A stretch of 64,000 nucleotides of DNA from JBHYDC01 sp051861205 (lineage in GTDB: Bacteria; Pseudomonadota; Alphaproteobacteria; Rhizobiales; Pleomorphomonadaceae). Both the position numbers and the translations under genes were made by a program. Of this stretch, positions 27,637-36,732 are shown piece after piece (position 1 is the first letter of the stretch; the number at the start of each line of letters is the position of its first letter). The notes under the pieces were generated by a model that saw only the letters and a program-made list of their open reading frames with translations, was not told the origin of the DNA and did no database searches. Location of the stretch: NCBI GenBank assembly GCA_051861205.1, contig JBHYDC010000012.1, forward strand, positions 94,002-158,001. Direction: 5' to 3'.

Positions 27637-28490
27637 CCGCCGATCCCGTCATCGCCCGCGCCTTCATCGCCGCATGCGATGCCGAGCTTCAGGCGATCAA
27701 GCCCGGTAACGTCCATATCCATGCGCCTGGCCACCGCATGACGGTCGCGGATTTTGAGGTGAGCGCGCGGGTGTCGGCGCCGTTCATCGCAAAGCGCGGG
27801 GCGAGCATCGGCGCGCGCGTGCTTGGCGCTGTGCAGGCGACGAAGGATGCGGTTGGTCAGAACACCAACCTCGGCATTCTGCTCCTGTGCGCGCCCATCG
27901 CGGCTGCGGCCGAGCACCTCTTTGAGGCGGGGCCGGCCACGCCCGAACGCTTGCGCGACGCCCTTCGCCGCGTGCTTGCCGCCACTACTGTGGCGGATGC
28001 GGCGGCGGTCTATCAGGCGATCCGCATCGCTAGCCCCGCCGGGCTAGGTCACGCGGAGGCCGAAGACGTTGCAAGCGCGCCCACCGTTCCGCTTACCGAG
28101 ACGATGCGGCTTGCGGCCGGCCGCGACCGCATCGCCCGGCAGTATGTGACGGCGTTCGACGACGTCTTCGACATCGGCGTTCCCATCGCGCTCGCTGCGT
28201 CAGATGCGCCCGTTATCGATCCTTGGACGACGACCGCGATTATGTTCGCCTTTGCCTCGCGGCTTCCTGACTCGCATATAATTCGCAAATATGGTGAGGA
28301 GTTTGCCGAGAGTATTTGTACAGAATTTTCTGACCAATTATTTCTTGTTATAGGCAAAAACGTGAATCGTCTCAAATTATTCGACGCAAATCTTAAAGTT
28401 CGGAGCGTCAATCCGGGTACTAGTGCCGATCTCACTGTTGCATCAGTATTTATTTCATCTCTCTTGGGACGTAAGCCGCACAGCGTATAA
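27633..28490 (+). CDS. CitG/triphosphoribosyl-dephospho-CoA synthase-like protein (Orf17 type)
   Basis: 285 residues from a GTG start that overlaps the previous stop (GTGA). CitG-family features: CDAELQAIKPGNVHIHAPGHRM, GQNTNLGILLLCAPIAAA and RLPDSHIIRKYG...NPGTSADLTVASVF. CitG makes a CoA-derived prosthetic group; the methylotroph version is unassigned and thought to act in C1 cofactor synthesis. The last ~85 codons (from about 28240) are strikingly AT-rich compared with the first 200, though the protein still matches the family to its end. Confidence 0.86.
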   Translation: MTADPVIARAFIAACDAELQAIKPGNVHIHAPGHRMTVADFEVSARVSAPFIAKRGASIGARVLGAVQATKDAVGQNTNLGILLLCAPIAAAAEHLFEAGPATPERLRDALRRVLAATTVADAAAVYQAIRIASPAGLGHAEAEDVASAPTVPLTETMRLAAGRDRIARQYVTAFDDVFDIGVPIALAASDAPVIDPWTTTAIMFAFASRLPDSHIIRKYGEEFAESICTEFSDQLFLVIGKNVNRLKLFDANLKVRSVNPGTSADLTVASVFISSLLGRKPHSV

Positions 28491-28662
28491 GGCTTTTCTT
28501 GCCGGTACACCCGCGCGGCATTACGCTGCTAAGTGTCTGGTAAATCCTCGTATCCGGCAAACCGGTTTGGGGTCATCCCAAACGCTGTCAACAAGGATGA
28601 TCGGGGCACGGCGCATGACGCTTCAGCGTCGTGAAATTCCACTTGATTGGGAGGTTTGACCG

Positions 28663-29178
28663 ATGGCCAGGATCAACAAGGTTATGATCGGCGAAGCACT
28701 CGTCGGCGACGGCAACGAGGTGGCCCATATCGACCTCGTGATCGGACCGCGCAATTCGGCTGCCGAGGTGGCTTTCGTGAGCAGCCTCTCGAACAACAAG
28801 GACGGTTTCACGTCGCTGCTGGCCGTGATCGCGCCCAACCTTCAATGCAAGCCGAACACGATCCTCTTCAACAAGGTCACCATCAAGGGCGCCAAGCAGG
28901 CCGTCCAGATGTTCGGCCCGGCGCAGTATGGCGTTGCTAAAGCCGTGCAGGACAGCGTGGCCGACGGCACGATCCCTGCCGATGAAGCCGACGACCTCTA
29001 TATTCTGGTGGGCGTATTCATCCACTGGGAAGCCGAAGACGACGCCAAGATCCAGCGGTACAACTACGAGGCGACGAAGCTCGCCCTTCAGCGCGCCGTG
29101 ACCGGCAAGCCGACCGCCGCCGAGGCGACCGCGCAGAAGGACACCGCCAAGCACCCCTTCGCCGCCGCATCCGCTTAG
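28663..29178 (+). CDS. fae: formaldehyde-activating enzyme
   Basis: Condenses formaldehyde with H4MPT to methylene-H4MPT, the entry of the pathway and a detoxification step. 171 residues, start MARINKVMIGEALVGDGNE with GGGAGG upstream. The catalytic His is in NEVAHIDLVIGPR (H22), followed by KPNTILFNKVTIKGAKQA and the highly conserved MFGPAQYGVAKAV. The ~170-bp leader has a 7-bp stem-loop at 28565-28583 and the gene ends at a strong terminator, so it can be expressed on its own. Confidence 0.96.
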   Translation: MARINKVMIGEALVGDGNEVAHIDLVIGPRNSAAEVAFVSSLSNNKDGFTSLLAVIAPNLQCKPNTILFNKVTIKGAKQAVQMFGPAQYGVAKAVQDSVADGTIPADEADDLYILVGVFIHWEAEDDAKIQRYNYEATKLALQRAVTGKPTAAEATAQKDTAKHPFAAASA

Positions 29179-29301
29179 ATCCGGGACAACACTGGGCAGG
29201 CCACTGCCCCGGCTATGCCGCGGTCACTGCTCCAGCGGTTGTTCGTCAAGTTCTTCGGGTGACCGTGCTTCTTCGGGTAACGGTGCGCCGCACAAAGGCA
29301 A

Positions 29302-29322
29302 GGGCGGCTTCGGCCGCCCTTT
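29302..29322. terminator. strong, probably bidirectional terminator after fae
   Basis: GGGCGGC-TTCG-GCCGCCC with a stable tetraloop and flanking AAGG/TTT sequence (TTTG after it on the plus strand, CTTGCCTTTG on the minus). It separates fae from the convergent HisA-like gene and can serve both. Confidence 0.8.
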
Positions 29323-29377
29323 GCATTAGGCTCGTCAGCGCAGCACTCCAGACCCAAAAAGCGTGAGCGTTTGCTCA

Positions 29378-30067
29378 TCAAGGGCCTTCGCCGGAGAAGG
29401 CGCCAAGCCGCCCGTCGTGCAGTGCCGTCGCCACCAGCGCACCGTGGATTCCGGCCCGCTCCAGTGCCGCCAGATCGTCCGGTCCGCGCACGCCCCCCGC
29501 CGCATGGAGGCGGCGTTCGGGACCGGCCAAACGGCGGATTTCGGCCAGCCGCTCCCAGTCCGGCCCCTCGCCGCTGCCGACGCGCGCAAGGGTCATGACG
29601 ATGACATCGCGCGGCCAGAGCGCGGGCGTGTTCAAAATGGCAAGCGGCCCCACATAGGCCTCGCCCCGGAAATCGAGCGAAAGCACCGCCCTTGCGCCGA
29701 GTGCCGCCAGAAGCGCCGGAGAGGTCTGGCTTTCCGTGCCGACCACGAGACGAACGGCCGGCCTTCGCAGCCAATCGGCGGCCATGGTTTTCTCGGCGAT
29801 GCCGTTGTCCACCCAGAACTCCACCGCGCGGAAGCGATCCGCCAGCGCATCGATTGCCGCATCCTGGCGATCCGCCCCGGTGATCGCGTCGAGGTCTGCG
29901 ATATAGACCGTATCGAAGGGATGGAGCGCCATGAGACCGGCCAGCACGCTGGCGGGTGCGGCATCCGGGCTCAGCGGCGTCACGATCGGGCGATAGCGCT
30001 CGCGGCTCCCCGACCGGGCGCGAACGACGACGCCGTTCATGATATCGAGCACCGGAATGACGTGCAC
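29378..30067 (-). CDS. HisA/HisF-like (beta/alpha)8-barrel protein of the H4MPT cluster
   Basis: About 229 residues from a GTG at 30067 (VHVIPVLDIMNG...), with GGAGAAGG 7 nt upstream. HisA-like half-barrel features: VYIADLDAITG, FWVDNGIAEK, VVGTES, VLSLDFRGEAYVG, and HAAGGVRGPDDLAALERAGIHGALVATALHDG. It lacks true histidine-operon neighbours and lies between fae and the MfnF-like gene, so it probably acts on a phosphate-bearing C1 cofactor precursor (inference). The frame is open upstream to 30223 but overlaps the divergent gene. Confidence 0.82.
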   Translation of the reverse strand: MHVIPVLDIMNGVVVRARSGSRERYRPIVTPLSPDAAPASVLAGLMALHPFDTVYIADLDAITGADRQDAAIDALADRFRAVEFWVDNGIAEKTMAADWLRRPAVRLVVGTESQTSPALLAALGARAVLSLDFRGEAYVGPLAILNTPALWPRDVIVMTLARVGSGEGPDWERLAEIRRLAGPERRLHAAGGVRGPDDLAALERAGIHGALVATALHDGRLGAFSGEGP

Positions 30068-30108
30068 GGGCGGGCCTTCTCCGTGTTCATGCGCCGAGGA
30101 GAAAAACG
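30068..30108. promoter_or_regulatory. 41-bp divergent intergenic region with two ribosome-binding sites
   Basis: Both start sites have good Shine-Dalgarno sequences inside it: GGAGAAGG for the minus-strand GTG at 30067 and GAGGAG for the plus-strand ATG at 30109. There is no room for two independent promoters, so at least one promoter must lie within the neighbouring coding sequence, or the transcripts overlap. Confidence 0.5.
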
Positions 30109-31167
30109 ATGGCATCTTCGCAAGGCTCCGGACAAGCCGTGATCGGGTGGGACATCGGCGGCGCGCATCTGAAAGCGGTGCGGGTGGAGCACGGCCGCGT
30201 CGTTGCCGTCGCGCTGGAGCCATGCCCGCTGTGGCAGGGCCTCGACCGGCTGGACGTCGCCTTTACCGCGATCGAGGCCCGCATCGGCTGTGCCTACGAT
30301 AACGCCGTCACCATGACCGGCGAACTCACGGACCTGTTCACAAGCCGCCGCGACGGCGTGTCCGCGATCACGGCGGCTGCGGTTCAGCGGCTGACGCGCC
30401 CGATGATCTATGCGGGTGCGGACGGCTTCATCGCGCCCGCCGATGCCGCCTCCCATGCCGACGCCGCCGCATCCGCCAACTGGCACGCGACGGCGGCGCT
30501 GGTGGCGGCGCGCCTTAACGATGCGCTGCTCGTCGACATAGGCAGCACGACGACCGACATCATCCCCGTCGTCTCTGGCCGGGTCGCCGCCGCCGGTAGC
30601 ACCGACGCCGGGCGGCTCGATGCCGGCGAACTCGTCTACACCGGCGCCACCCGCACGCCCCTGATGGCGGTGGCGAGCGCGGCTCCGATCGGCGGACGGT
30701 GGACCGGCGTCATGGCTGAATACTTCGCCACGATGGCCGACGTGAACCGCATTCTTGGCCGCATCGGGCCGGACGACGACCAGCATCCCGCCGCTGACGG
30801 CCGCGAGAAAACGCTAAGCGCCAGTCGCCTCCGTCTCTCGCGCATGGTCGGCCGCGACGTCGCGGATCTGGACGAGGCGGCGTGGACGGCGCTCGCGGGC
30901 TGGTTTGCGGAGGCGCAGCTGCGGCGCGTCCACGATGCCGCGCTGCTCGCGCTGTCGCGGGTCGGGCTTGCCGCCGGCGCTCCGGTCGTTGCTTGCGGGA
31001 TCGGTGCGGTCGCGATTGACGAGCTTGCGCGCCGCCTTGATCGGCCGGTTGTCAGCCTATCCGAACTGATCCCGGTTGCGCCGGGCGCATCCGCCGGGCT
31101 CGCCCCTGCGGCATCGGTCTGTGCCCCGGCAACCGCGATCGCGCTGCTTCACATGGGCCGGACTTGA
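30109..31167 (+). CDS. H4MPT-linked C1 pathway protein, MfnF-like (hydantoinase/oxoprolinase ASKHA family)
   Basis: 352 residues with two ASKHA phosphate-binding motifs, IGWDIGGAHLKAVRV and LLVDIGSTTTDIIPV, and RLDAGELVYTGATRTPL. In methanogens the homologous MfnF couples the furan and tyramine-glutamate halves of methanofuran; the same role in methylofuran synthesis is the likely one here. It fits with MfnB-like and kinase (MfnE-like) genes at 50.7-52.1 kb. The start has GAGGAG 7 nt upstream. Confidence 0.85.
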   Translation: MASSQGSGQAVIGWDIGGAHLKAVRVEHGRVVAVALEPCPLWQGLDRLDVAFTAIEARIGCAYDNAVTMTGELTDLFTSRRDGVSAITAAAVQRLTRPMIYAGADGFIAPADAASHADAAASANWHATAALVAARLNDALLVDIGSTTTDIIPVVSGRVAAAGSTDAGRLDAGELVYTGATRTPLMAVASAAPIGGRWTGVMAEYFATMADVNRILGRIGPDDDQHPAADGREKTLSASRLRLSRMVGRDVADLDEAAWTALAGWFAEAQLRRVHDAALLALSRVGLAAGAPVVACGIGAVAIDELARRLDRPVVSLSELIPVAPGASAGLAPAASVCAPATAIALLHMGRT

Positions 31168-31632
31168 TCCCTACCAGATGTGACGATTCCGCAACAGATG
31201 GACTCTCTCTGTTCTCGCCTCGGTTGCCCCATAGGCGGCGCCGCTATTCAGCCATAAACCGGCATGAGCGTCGCGGCCGTAAGTTCCACCTTTTCCACGC
31301 GGTGGGAGGGGGCGGACCAGGGCGGGGCGCTTCGGTGCAATTGGCAGACAAGTGTTTTTGCAGGTTTGACGCGGTTATGGACCAGGGTCTTGCCGAGTTT
31401 GGGGGAGGGGTGTTGCCGGGGCTGCAGCGGGTCGCAACTTCGCCGAAAACATCAAGCATCTTCATTGATGAGATCGGGGCCGCTGTCGCTGTTAACCAGC
31501 ATGCCGCGAACCAGGAACGCAGTATTTACCAGTGGTGTTGCAGTTTAAGTAGGGGAGGACGAGGGCTCAAAGATCATGGGTTGGGAATGCTTCCTGTCCT
31601 TGTCTTGTCATCGAGCGCTCGAAAGAACTGAC
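31168..31632. other. 465-bp gene-free leader upstream of exoR
   Basis: No open frame here has convincing codon use or a recognisable product. The composition is mixed, with AT-richer stretches near 31450-31540. It probably carries the exoR promoter and a long 5' leader; I see no confident -35/-10 pair or RNA structure. Confidence 0.35.
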
Positions 31633-32496
31633 ATGCGGATTGTAAAGCGTGTTCATCCGATTAGCTTGACCGTTATGGTGTCGGCGTTGCTCACGGTATC
31701 GGCCGTGCCCGCCAACGCATTCGACCTTCCCGCCGCAAACGCGCCTGTCTGCTGCGACGAGAGCGCTCTTGAAGCGCTGCGGCAGGGTGCGCGCGCCTAT
31801 TATGCTGGCGATAAGGCCGAAGCTTTGGACGGGCTACAATCGGCAGCCGCCAGCGGACACCCCGCCGCCCAGTGGAAACTCGGTCGCATGTATGCCAACG
31901 GCGACGGCGTGACCGAGGACGACCTGAAAGCGTTCGAATACTTCAACCAGATCATCGCCGCTCACGCGGACGATGCCCCCACGTCGTCCCAGGCGCCTTT
32001 CGTTGCGAATGCCTTCGTGGAAGTCGGCTCCTATTATCTGACCGGCATTCAGAATTCGGCGGTCCGGCCGAATGTGGACCGGGCCCGCGAAATCTTCACC
32101 TATGCCGCCTCCTACTTCGGCGATGCGCTGGCGCAGGTGAATCTCGGCAGCATGTATCTCGAAGGCATCGGCGGCGATCGCGATCCGCGTCAGGCCGCGC
32201 GCTGGTTCCTTCTCGCCGCCCGCAAGGGCCAGATCGATGCGCAGGTGCGCCTCGGCGAACTTCTGACCACCGGTGAGTTGATCGAGCCCAACCCCGTTCA
32301 CGGGCTGATGTGGCTGACCGTGGCGCTCCAGCGCTCCCGTGCGCTCGGGCAGTTGAACCCGGAAATCATGGCGGTTCACGAGCAGGCTTTTTCGCTTGCG
32401 AGTGAAGACGTCCGGCGCAAGGCGACCGCGCTCGCAGAACAGTGGCTGGCCGACAACCCTTCCGTCTACGCCACTGCCGAGGGGCCGGCGAACTAA
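31633..32496 (+). CDS. exoR: ExoR-like periplasmic Sel1-repeat regulator
   Basis: 287 residues: signal peptide (MRIVKRVHPISLTVMVSALL...VPANA) followed by Sel1/TPR-like repeats such as AAASGHPAAQWKLGRMYANGDGV, AQVNLGSMYLEGIGG and LAARKGQIDAQVRLGELL, ending QAFSLASEDVRRKATALAEQWL. The order and spacing match rhizobial ExoR, which binds the ExoS sensor in the periplasm and restrains the ExoS-ChvI system controlling exopolysaccharide and motility. The ATG at 31633 is chosen to begin at the signal peptide. No exoS/chvI gene is in the window. Confidence 0.82.
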   Translation: MRIVKRVHPISLTVMVSALLTVSAVPANAFDLPAANAPVCCDESALEALRQGARAYYAGDKAEALDGLQSAAASGHPAAQWKLGRMYANGDGVTEDDLKAFEYFNQIIAAHADDAPTSSQAPFVANAFVEVGSYYLTGIQNSAVRPNVDRAREIFTYAASYFGDALAQVNLGSMYLEGIGGDRDPRQAARWFLLAARKGQIDAQVRLGELLTTGELIEPNPVHGLMWLTVALQRSRALGQLNPEIMAVHEQAFSLASEDVRRKATALAEQWLADNPSVYATAEGPAN

Positions 32497-32499
32497 GTC

Positions 32500-32521
32500 A
32501 ACCAATCCACTTTGATTGGTT
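32500..32521. terminator. hairpin between convergent exoR and xth
   Basis: Perfect 8-bp stem AACCAATC/GATTGGTT with a 6-nt loop and a short TTTC tail, 4 nt after the exoR stop. Likely shared terminator for convergent genes; the T-run is weak. Confidence 0.5.
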
Positions 32522-32554
32522 TCTCCCCAGTTCCCTAGATTTGCCGGGTCGCAT

Positions 32555-33346
32555 TCACGCCGGATCGAGTGCGAAGGTTCCGGCCACTGGCACGTGGTCC
32601 GACGGCTTTTCCCAGCCGCGCACGTGGCTGACGATCTCCACCGATCGCAGTAGGTCGGCCGCTTGCGGCGACAGCAGCAGGTGATCGATGCGGATGCCCC
32701 AGTTCTTCTGGTATGCGCCGGCCTGATAATCCCAAAACGTATAGCGCCCCGGCGCGTCGTCCACCGCCCGCAGCGCGTCGGTGTAGCCAAGGTTCAGGAT
32801 CTCGCGAAAGGCCATGCGGCTTTCCGGCTGGAACAAGGCGTCATTGGCCCACATGCGCGGGTCGTGGCAGTCCTTGTCTTCCGGAATCACGTTGTAGTCG
32901 CCCGCCAGAACCACCGGTTCCTCGAAGGTCAGAAGATCTGCCGCATGCGCCTTCAGCCGCTTCATCCAAGCGAGTTTGTAATCGAATTTCTCCGTGCCGA
33001 GCGGATTGCCGTTCGGCAGATAAATCGACGCGACGCGCAGCGCGCCGGTTTTGGTCGATACCACGGCCTCGATGTAGCGGGCCTGTACATCGCTATCGTC
33101 GCCGGGTAGCCCGCGCCGCACGATTTCCAGCGGCAGTTTGGAGAGGATCGCGACGCCGTTGAAACCCTTCTGGCCGTGGGTCGCGACGTTGTAGCCGAGC
33201 CGCTCGAACTCACTGCCGGGAAAGCCCTCGTCCACCGATTTGATCTCCTGCAAGCAGACGATCTCCGGCGCGGCCTCGGCCAGCCACGCGAGCGCGACCT
33301 CGATCCGGGCTTTCACCCCGTTGATATTCCAGGTCACCACACGCAT
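32555..33346 (-). CDS. xth: exodeoxyribonuclease III
   Basis: Base-excision-repair AP endonuclease/3'-5' exonuclease. About 263 residues from the ATG at 33346 (RVVTWNINGVKARIEVALAWL). Catalytic blocks: CLQEIKS (metal Glu), ASIYLPNGNPLGTEKFDYK, VVLAGDYNVIPEDKD (catalytic Asp-Asn), RIDHLLLSPQAADLL, and GWEKPSDHVPV (catalytic Asp-His). Complete. Confidence 0.93.
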   Translation of the reverse strand: MRVVTWNINGVKARIEVALAWLAEAAPEIVCLQEIKSVDEGFPGSEFERLGYNVATHGQKGFNGVAILSKLPLEIVRRGLPGDDSDVQARYIEAVVSTKTGALRVASIYLPNGNPLGTEKFDYKLAWMKRLKAHAADLLTFEEPVVLAGDYNVIPEDKDCHDPRMWANDALFQPESRMAFREILNLGYTDALRAVDDAPGRYTFWDYQAGAYQKNWGIRIDHLLLSPQAADLLRSVEIVSHVRGWEKPSDHVPVAGTFALDPA

Positions 33347-33485
33347 CGGCTTACTCCTCAAGGCTGGCATGATGGGGGAGGCGGGCGCGGCAGGGAAGGG
33401 CAGCGGGTGCCCTTATTCACAACCGGCGCGCGGTCACGTAGTTTACGCGTATGGCGACTCGCGCCTCCATCCGCTGTCGATTGCC

Positions 33486-34313
33486 ATGATCGCCGAACTC
33501 GCCCTGTTTCTCACGACCCCGATTTCCACCAAGACGACGCCGCGGCCGGATCTTTTCCGCGCGATCGGCTTGTGGTCGCGCGCGCGGCGGTGCAAGCGCG
33601 CTTGGGCGGATCACGAGGCGCGCACCAAGGCCGCCATCCACGCGGCGATCGACGCCACCACATCGCGCCGCAGCGTGGTCGTGCTCGGCTCCGGCCTCTT
33701 GCGCGACATCCCGATCGAGCGGCTGAGCGCCATGTTCCGCCAGGTTGTGCTCATCGATATCGTTCACCTCTCCAGCGTGCGCCTGACGGTTCTGCGCAAA
33801 CGCCTGCGCAATGTGCGCTTCGAAACACGCGACCTATCCGGCTACGATCAGTTGATCGAGCGGCGCATGGTGCAGGTGCAGACCGGGCAGGACGACATCG
33901 GCGGACGGCTCGACCCGCTCGGCTTCCTCCGCCGCATTCCCGATCTCGACCTCGTGCTCTCGGTCAATTTGTTGTCGCAGATCGGCGTCGGTGTCGCGGC
34001 GCGGCTGAAAAAGCCGAACGGTCGCGACCGCTTCCTGCCCGCCGACGCCGTGGCGCAAATCATCACCGCCCATTTCGAAGGCCTCGCCTCGGTCTCCTGC
34101 CGGACGTGCTTTGTGGGCGATGTGTCCTACGTCCTCACCGACCGTGCCGGCAACGTCATCGATTCGCACGACCTGCTCTTTGGCGTCGAACCGCCGTTCA
34201 TCGACGACGAATGGAACTGGACCGTCGCGCCCTTCGGGGAGGAAAGCGCCGATTACGAGCGCGTGCATCACGTCATTGCCGTTCAGAACGTTGCTATGGA
34301 GCTTCGTTCGTAA
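33486..34313 (+). CDS. conserved hypothetical protein with Rossmann-like core
   Basis: About 275 residues from the ATG at 33486 (MIAELALFLTTPISTK). A Rossmann-like strand-loop-helix is visible in RRSVVVLGSGLLRDIPIERLSAMFRQVVLIDIVHL, suggesting a nucleotide- or SAM-binding fold, though no methyltransferase motif is convincing. Later: LVLSVNLLSQI and an acidic Trp-containing C-terminal region (IDDEWNWTVAPFGEE). An earlier start (ATG 33372) would add 38 residues. Function unknown. It diverges from xth. Confidence 0.6.
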   Translation: MIAELALFLTTPISTKTTPRPDLFRAIGLWSRARRCKRAWADHEARTKAAIHAAIDATTSRRSVVVLGSGLLRDIPIERLSAMFRQVVLIDIVHLSSVRLTVLRKRLRNVRFETRDLSGYDQLIERRMVQVQTGQDDIGGRLDPLGFLRRIPDLDLVLSVNLLSQIGVGVAARLKKPNGRDRFLPADAVAQIITAHFEGLASVSCRTCFVGDVSYVLTDRAGNVIDSHDLLFGVEPPFIDDEWNWTVAPFGEESADYERVHHVIAVQNVAMELRS

Positions 34314-34430
34314 ATCGTGGCCGGCTTCTTCGCGTTCACGCTAAGGTCTAAAGTGCCGCCGCGCTCCGGCTCGTGTAGGGAAGAGCGGCCCTGGTCGTTT
34401 GGTCAGGGGTCTGGTGGAGGAGCTTGAGGC

Positions 34431-35963
34431 ATGAAGGACGTGCTCGACGAACTCGACCGGCGGCGCGCGGTTGCGCGGCTGGGTGGCGGCAAGCGCCGGA
34501 TCGAGGCCCAGCACGCCAAGGGCAAGCTGACCGCCCGCGAGCGCATCGCGATCCTGCTCGACGAGGGCTCCTTCGAAGAGTTCGACATGTTCGTCGAACA
34601 CCGCTGCTCCGACTTCGGCATGGACGAGACGAAGATGCCCGGCGATGGCGTCGTTACCGGTTGGGGCACGGTGAACGGGCGTGTCGTGTTCGTCTTCTCC
34701 AAAGACTTCACGGTGTTCGGTGGCTCGCTGAGCGAGACCCATGCCCAGAAGATGGTGAAGATCCAGGATATGGCGCTGAAGAACCGCGCGCCGATCATTG
34801 GTCTGTTCGATGCCGGCGGCGCGCGTATCCAAGAGGGCGTGGCGGCGCTGGCGGGCTATGGCGAGGTGTTCACGCGCAACGTTCGGGCGAGCGGCGTGAT
34901 CCCGCAGATCTCGCTCATCCTCGGACCTTGCGCGGGCGGCGACGTCTATTCGCCTGCCATGACCGATTTCATCTTCATGGTGCGCGACACCTCCTACATG
35001 TATGTGACCGGGCCGGACGTGGTGAAGACCGTCACCAACGAGACCGTCACGCATGAGCAGCTCGGCGGCGCGTCGATCCACACCACGAAATCGTCGATCG
35101 CCGATGGCGCCTTCGAGAACGACGTGGAAGCGTTGATCGAGATGCGCCGTCTCATCGACCTGCTGCCCGCCAACAATCAGGCCGATCTGCCGGAGCTGGA
35201 ATGCCACGACGATCCCGATCGGATCGATAAATCGCTGGATACGCTGATCCCGGACAATCCGAACAAGCCCTACGACATCAAGGAACTGATCCTCAAAACC
35301 GTCGACGAGGGCGATTTCTTCGAGATTCAGGCGGCTTTCGCCCGCAACATCGTCACCGGTTTCGGCCGGATCGAGGGGCGGACCGTCGGCTTCGTCGCGA
35401 ACCAGCCGATGGTGCTCGCGGGCGTTCTCGACAGCGACGCCAGCCGGAAGGCGGCGCGCTTCGTGCGCTTTTGCGATTGCTTCAACATCCCGATCGTCAC
35501 CTTCGTGGACGTGCCGGGTTTCCTACCGGGCACCGCGCAGGAATACGGCGGGCTGATCAAGCACGGCGCCAAGCTCTTGTTCGCCTATACCGAGGCGACA
35601 GTGCCGAAGATCACGGTGATCACGCGAAAAGCCTATGGCGGGGCCTATGACGTGATGGCATCCAAGCATATCGGCGGCGATCTGAACTATGCGTGGCCAA
35701 CCGCCGAGATTGCCGTGATGGGCGCCAAGGGTGCCGCCGAGATTCTCTACCGTGCCGATCTCAGTGATCCCGAGCGGATTCAGGCGCGCATCAAGGAATA
35801 TGAAAAGCGCTTCGCCAACCCCTTCGTCGCAGCCGAGCGCGGCTATATCGACGAAGTGATTTTCCCCCATTCCACCCGCCGCCGCATCGCGCGCGGGCTC
35901 AGGCTCCTGCGCAACAAGCATATGGAGCAGCCGTGGAAGAAGCACGACAACATCCCGCTCTAA
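34431..35963 (+). CDS. pccB: propionyl-CoA carboxylase beta chain
   Basis: Carboxyltransferase subunit that moves CO2 from biotin to propionyl-CoA, making methylmalonyl-CoA; it belongs to propionate breakdown and the ethylmalonyl-CoA pathway used by many methylotrophs. 510 residues with FDAGGARIQEGVAALAGYGE, FLPGTAQEYGGLIKHGAKLLFAY and YGGAYDVMASKHIGGD. Full length. The biotin-carrying alpha chain is not in the window. Confidence 0.94.
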   Translation: MKDVLDELDRRRAVARLGGGKRRIEAQHAKGKLTARERIAILLDEGSFEEFDMFVEHRCSDFGMDETKMPGDGVVTGWGTVNGRVVFVFSKDFTVFGGSLSETHAQKMVKIQDMALKNRAPIIGLFDAGGARIQEGVAALAGYGEVFTRNVRASGVIPQISLILGPCAGGDVYSPAMTDFIFMVRDTSYMYVTGPDVVKTVTNETVTHEQLGGASIHTTKSSIADGAFENDVEALIEMRRLIDLLPANNQADLPELECHDDPDRIDKSLDTLIPDNPNKPYDIKELILKTVDEGDFFEIQAAFARNIVTGFGRIEGRTVGFVANQPMVLAGVLDSDASRKAARFVRFCDCFNIPIVTFVDVPGFLPGTAQEYGGLIKHGAKLLFAYTEATVPKITVITRKAYGGAYDVMASKHIGGDLNYAWPTAEIAVMGAKGAAEILYRADLSDPERIQARIKEYEKRFANPFVAAERGYIDEVIFPHSTRRRIARGLRLLRNKHMEQPWKKHDNIPL

Positions 35964-36081
35964 GCTAGACGGGTGCCGGGTTCGCAGTCGTGCCTCCGAT
36001 TATACGGAGATACATGCAAAAATTTTCAATGTTTCTAAAGTATTTTTTGGCAGCGTAGCGTCATGACACCTGGGAGGTGGA

Positions 36082-36693
36082 ATGCGTCTCTACGCTGGCA
36101 AAAAATCCGGGAATAGCTTCAAGCCCGCTCTTGTGGTTCACCAACTCGGGCTGCCTGTCGAAATCACCGTGCTCGATATCGTGAAGGGCGAAACAAGAAC
36201 GGCGGAGTATCTGGCGCTCAATCCGCGTGGCACAACGCCGTTTCTTGCCGCCGGCAGCCATGGATTTACGGAATCGAACGCCATCTCTTGGTATCTCGCC
36301 GAGGCCTCGCGGCTTGCACTCTCAACGGCGGAAAGCCGTGCGGTGGCGCTGCAATGGATGTTTTTCGAGCAGACGGCCCTTGAGCCGTATATCTCTCCCG
36401 CTCGCTTTTATCAGACCATTGCGCCGCAGCTTGCCGAAGAGCACGCAACGTCGTTTCCAAGCTGGCACGTCAAAGGTATGCGAGGGCTGAAAGTGCTCGA
36501 TACCCATCTGAAATCCGTGCAGTTTATTGCAGATAATCGCTATACGGTGGGTGATATCTGTGTATTTGGCTATGTTCATCTTGCAGAAGAAGGCGGTTTC
36601 GACCTTAAACCGTTCGATGCCGTTCGTCGATGGATTAGCCGCATCGAGGATCAGGACGGCTATCGTCCAATCTCTGATCTCATTGGTCGGTAA
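36082..36693 (+). CDS. glutathione S-transferase family protein
   Basis: 203 residues with GGGAGG before the ATG. The N-terminal thioredoxin-like domain has LALNPRGTTPFLAAG and TESNAISWYLAE (the glutathione gamma-Glu-binding ES pair); the C-terminal helical domain has NRYTVGDICVFGYVHLAEEGGFDL. Base composition here and in the preceding 120 bp is clearly lower in GC than in neighbours, which may reflect recent transfer. Confidence 0.82.
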   Translation: MRLYAGKKSGNSFKPALVVHQLGLPVEITVLDIVKGETRTAEYLALNPRGTTPFLAAGSHGFTESNAISWYLAEASRLALSTAESRAVALQWMFFEQTALEPYISPARFYQTIAPQLAEEHATSFPSWHVKGMRGLKVLDTHLKSVQFIADNRYTVGDICVFGYVHLAEEGGFDLKPFDAVRRWISRIEDQDGYRPISDLIGR

Positions 36694-36732
36694 AGCAATA
36701 TTGCTTCAGCGAATATCGGGAAGGTTATCGTT

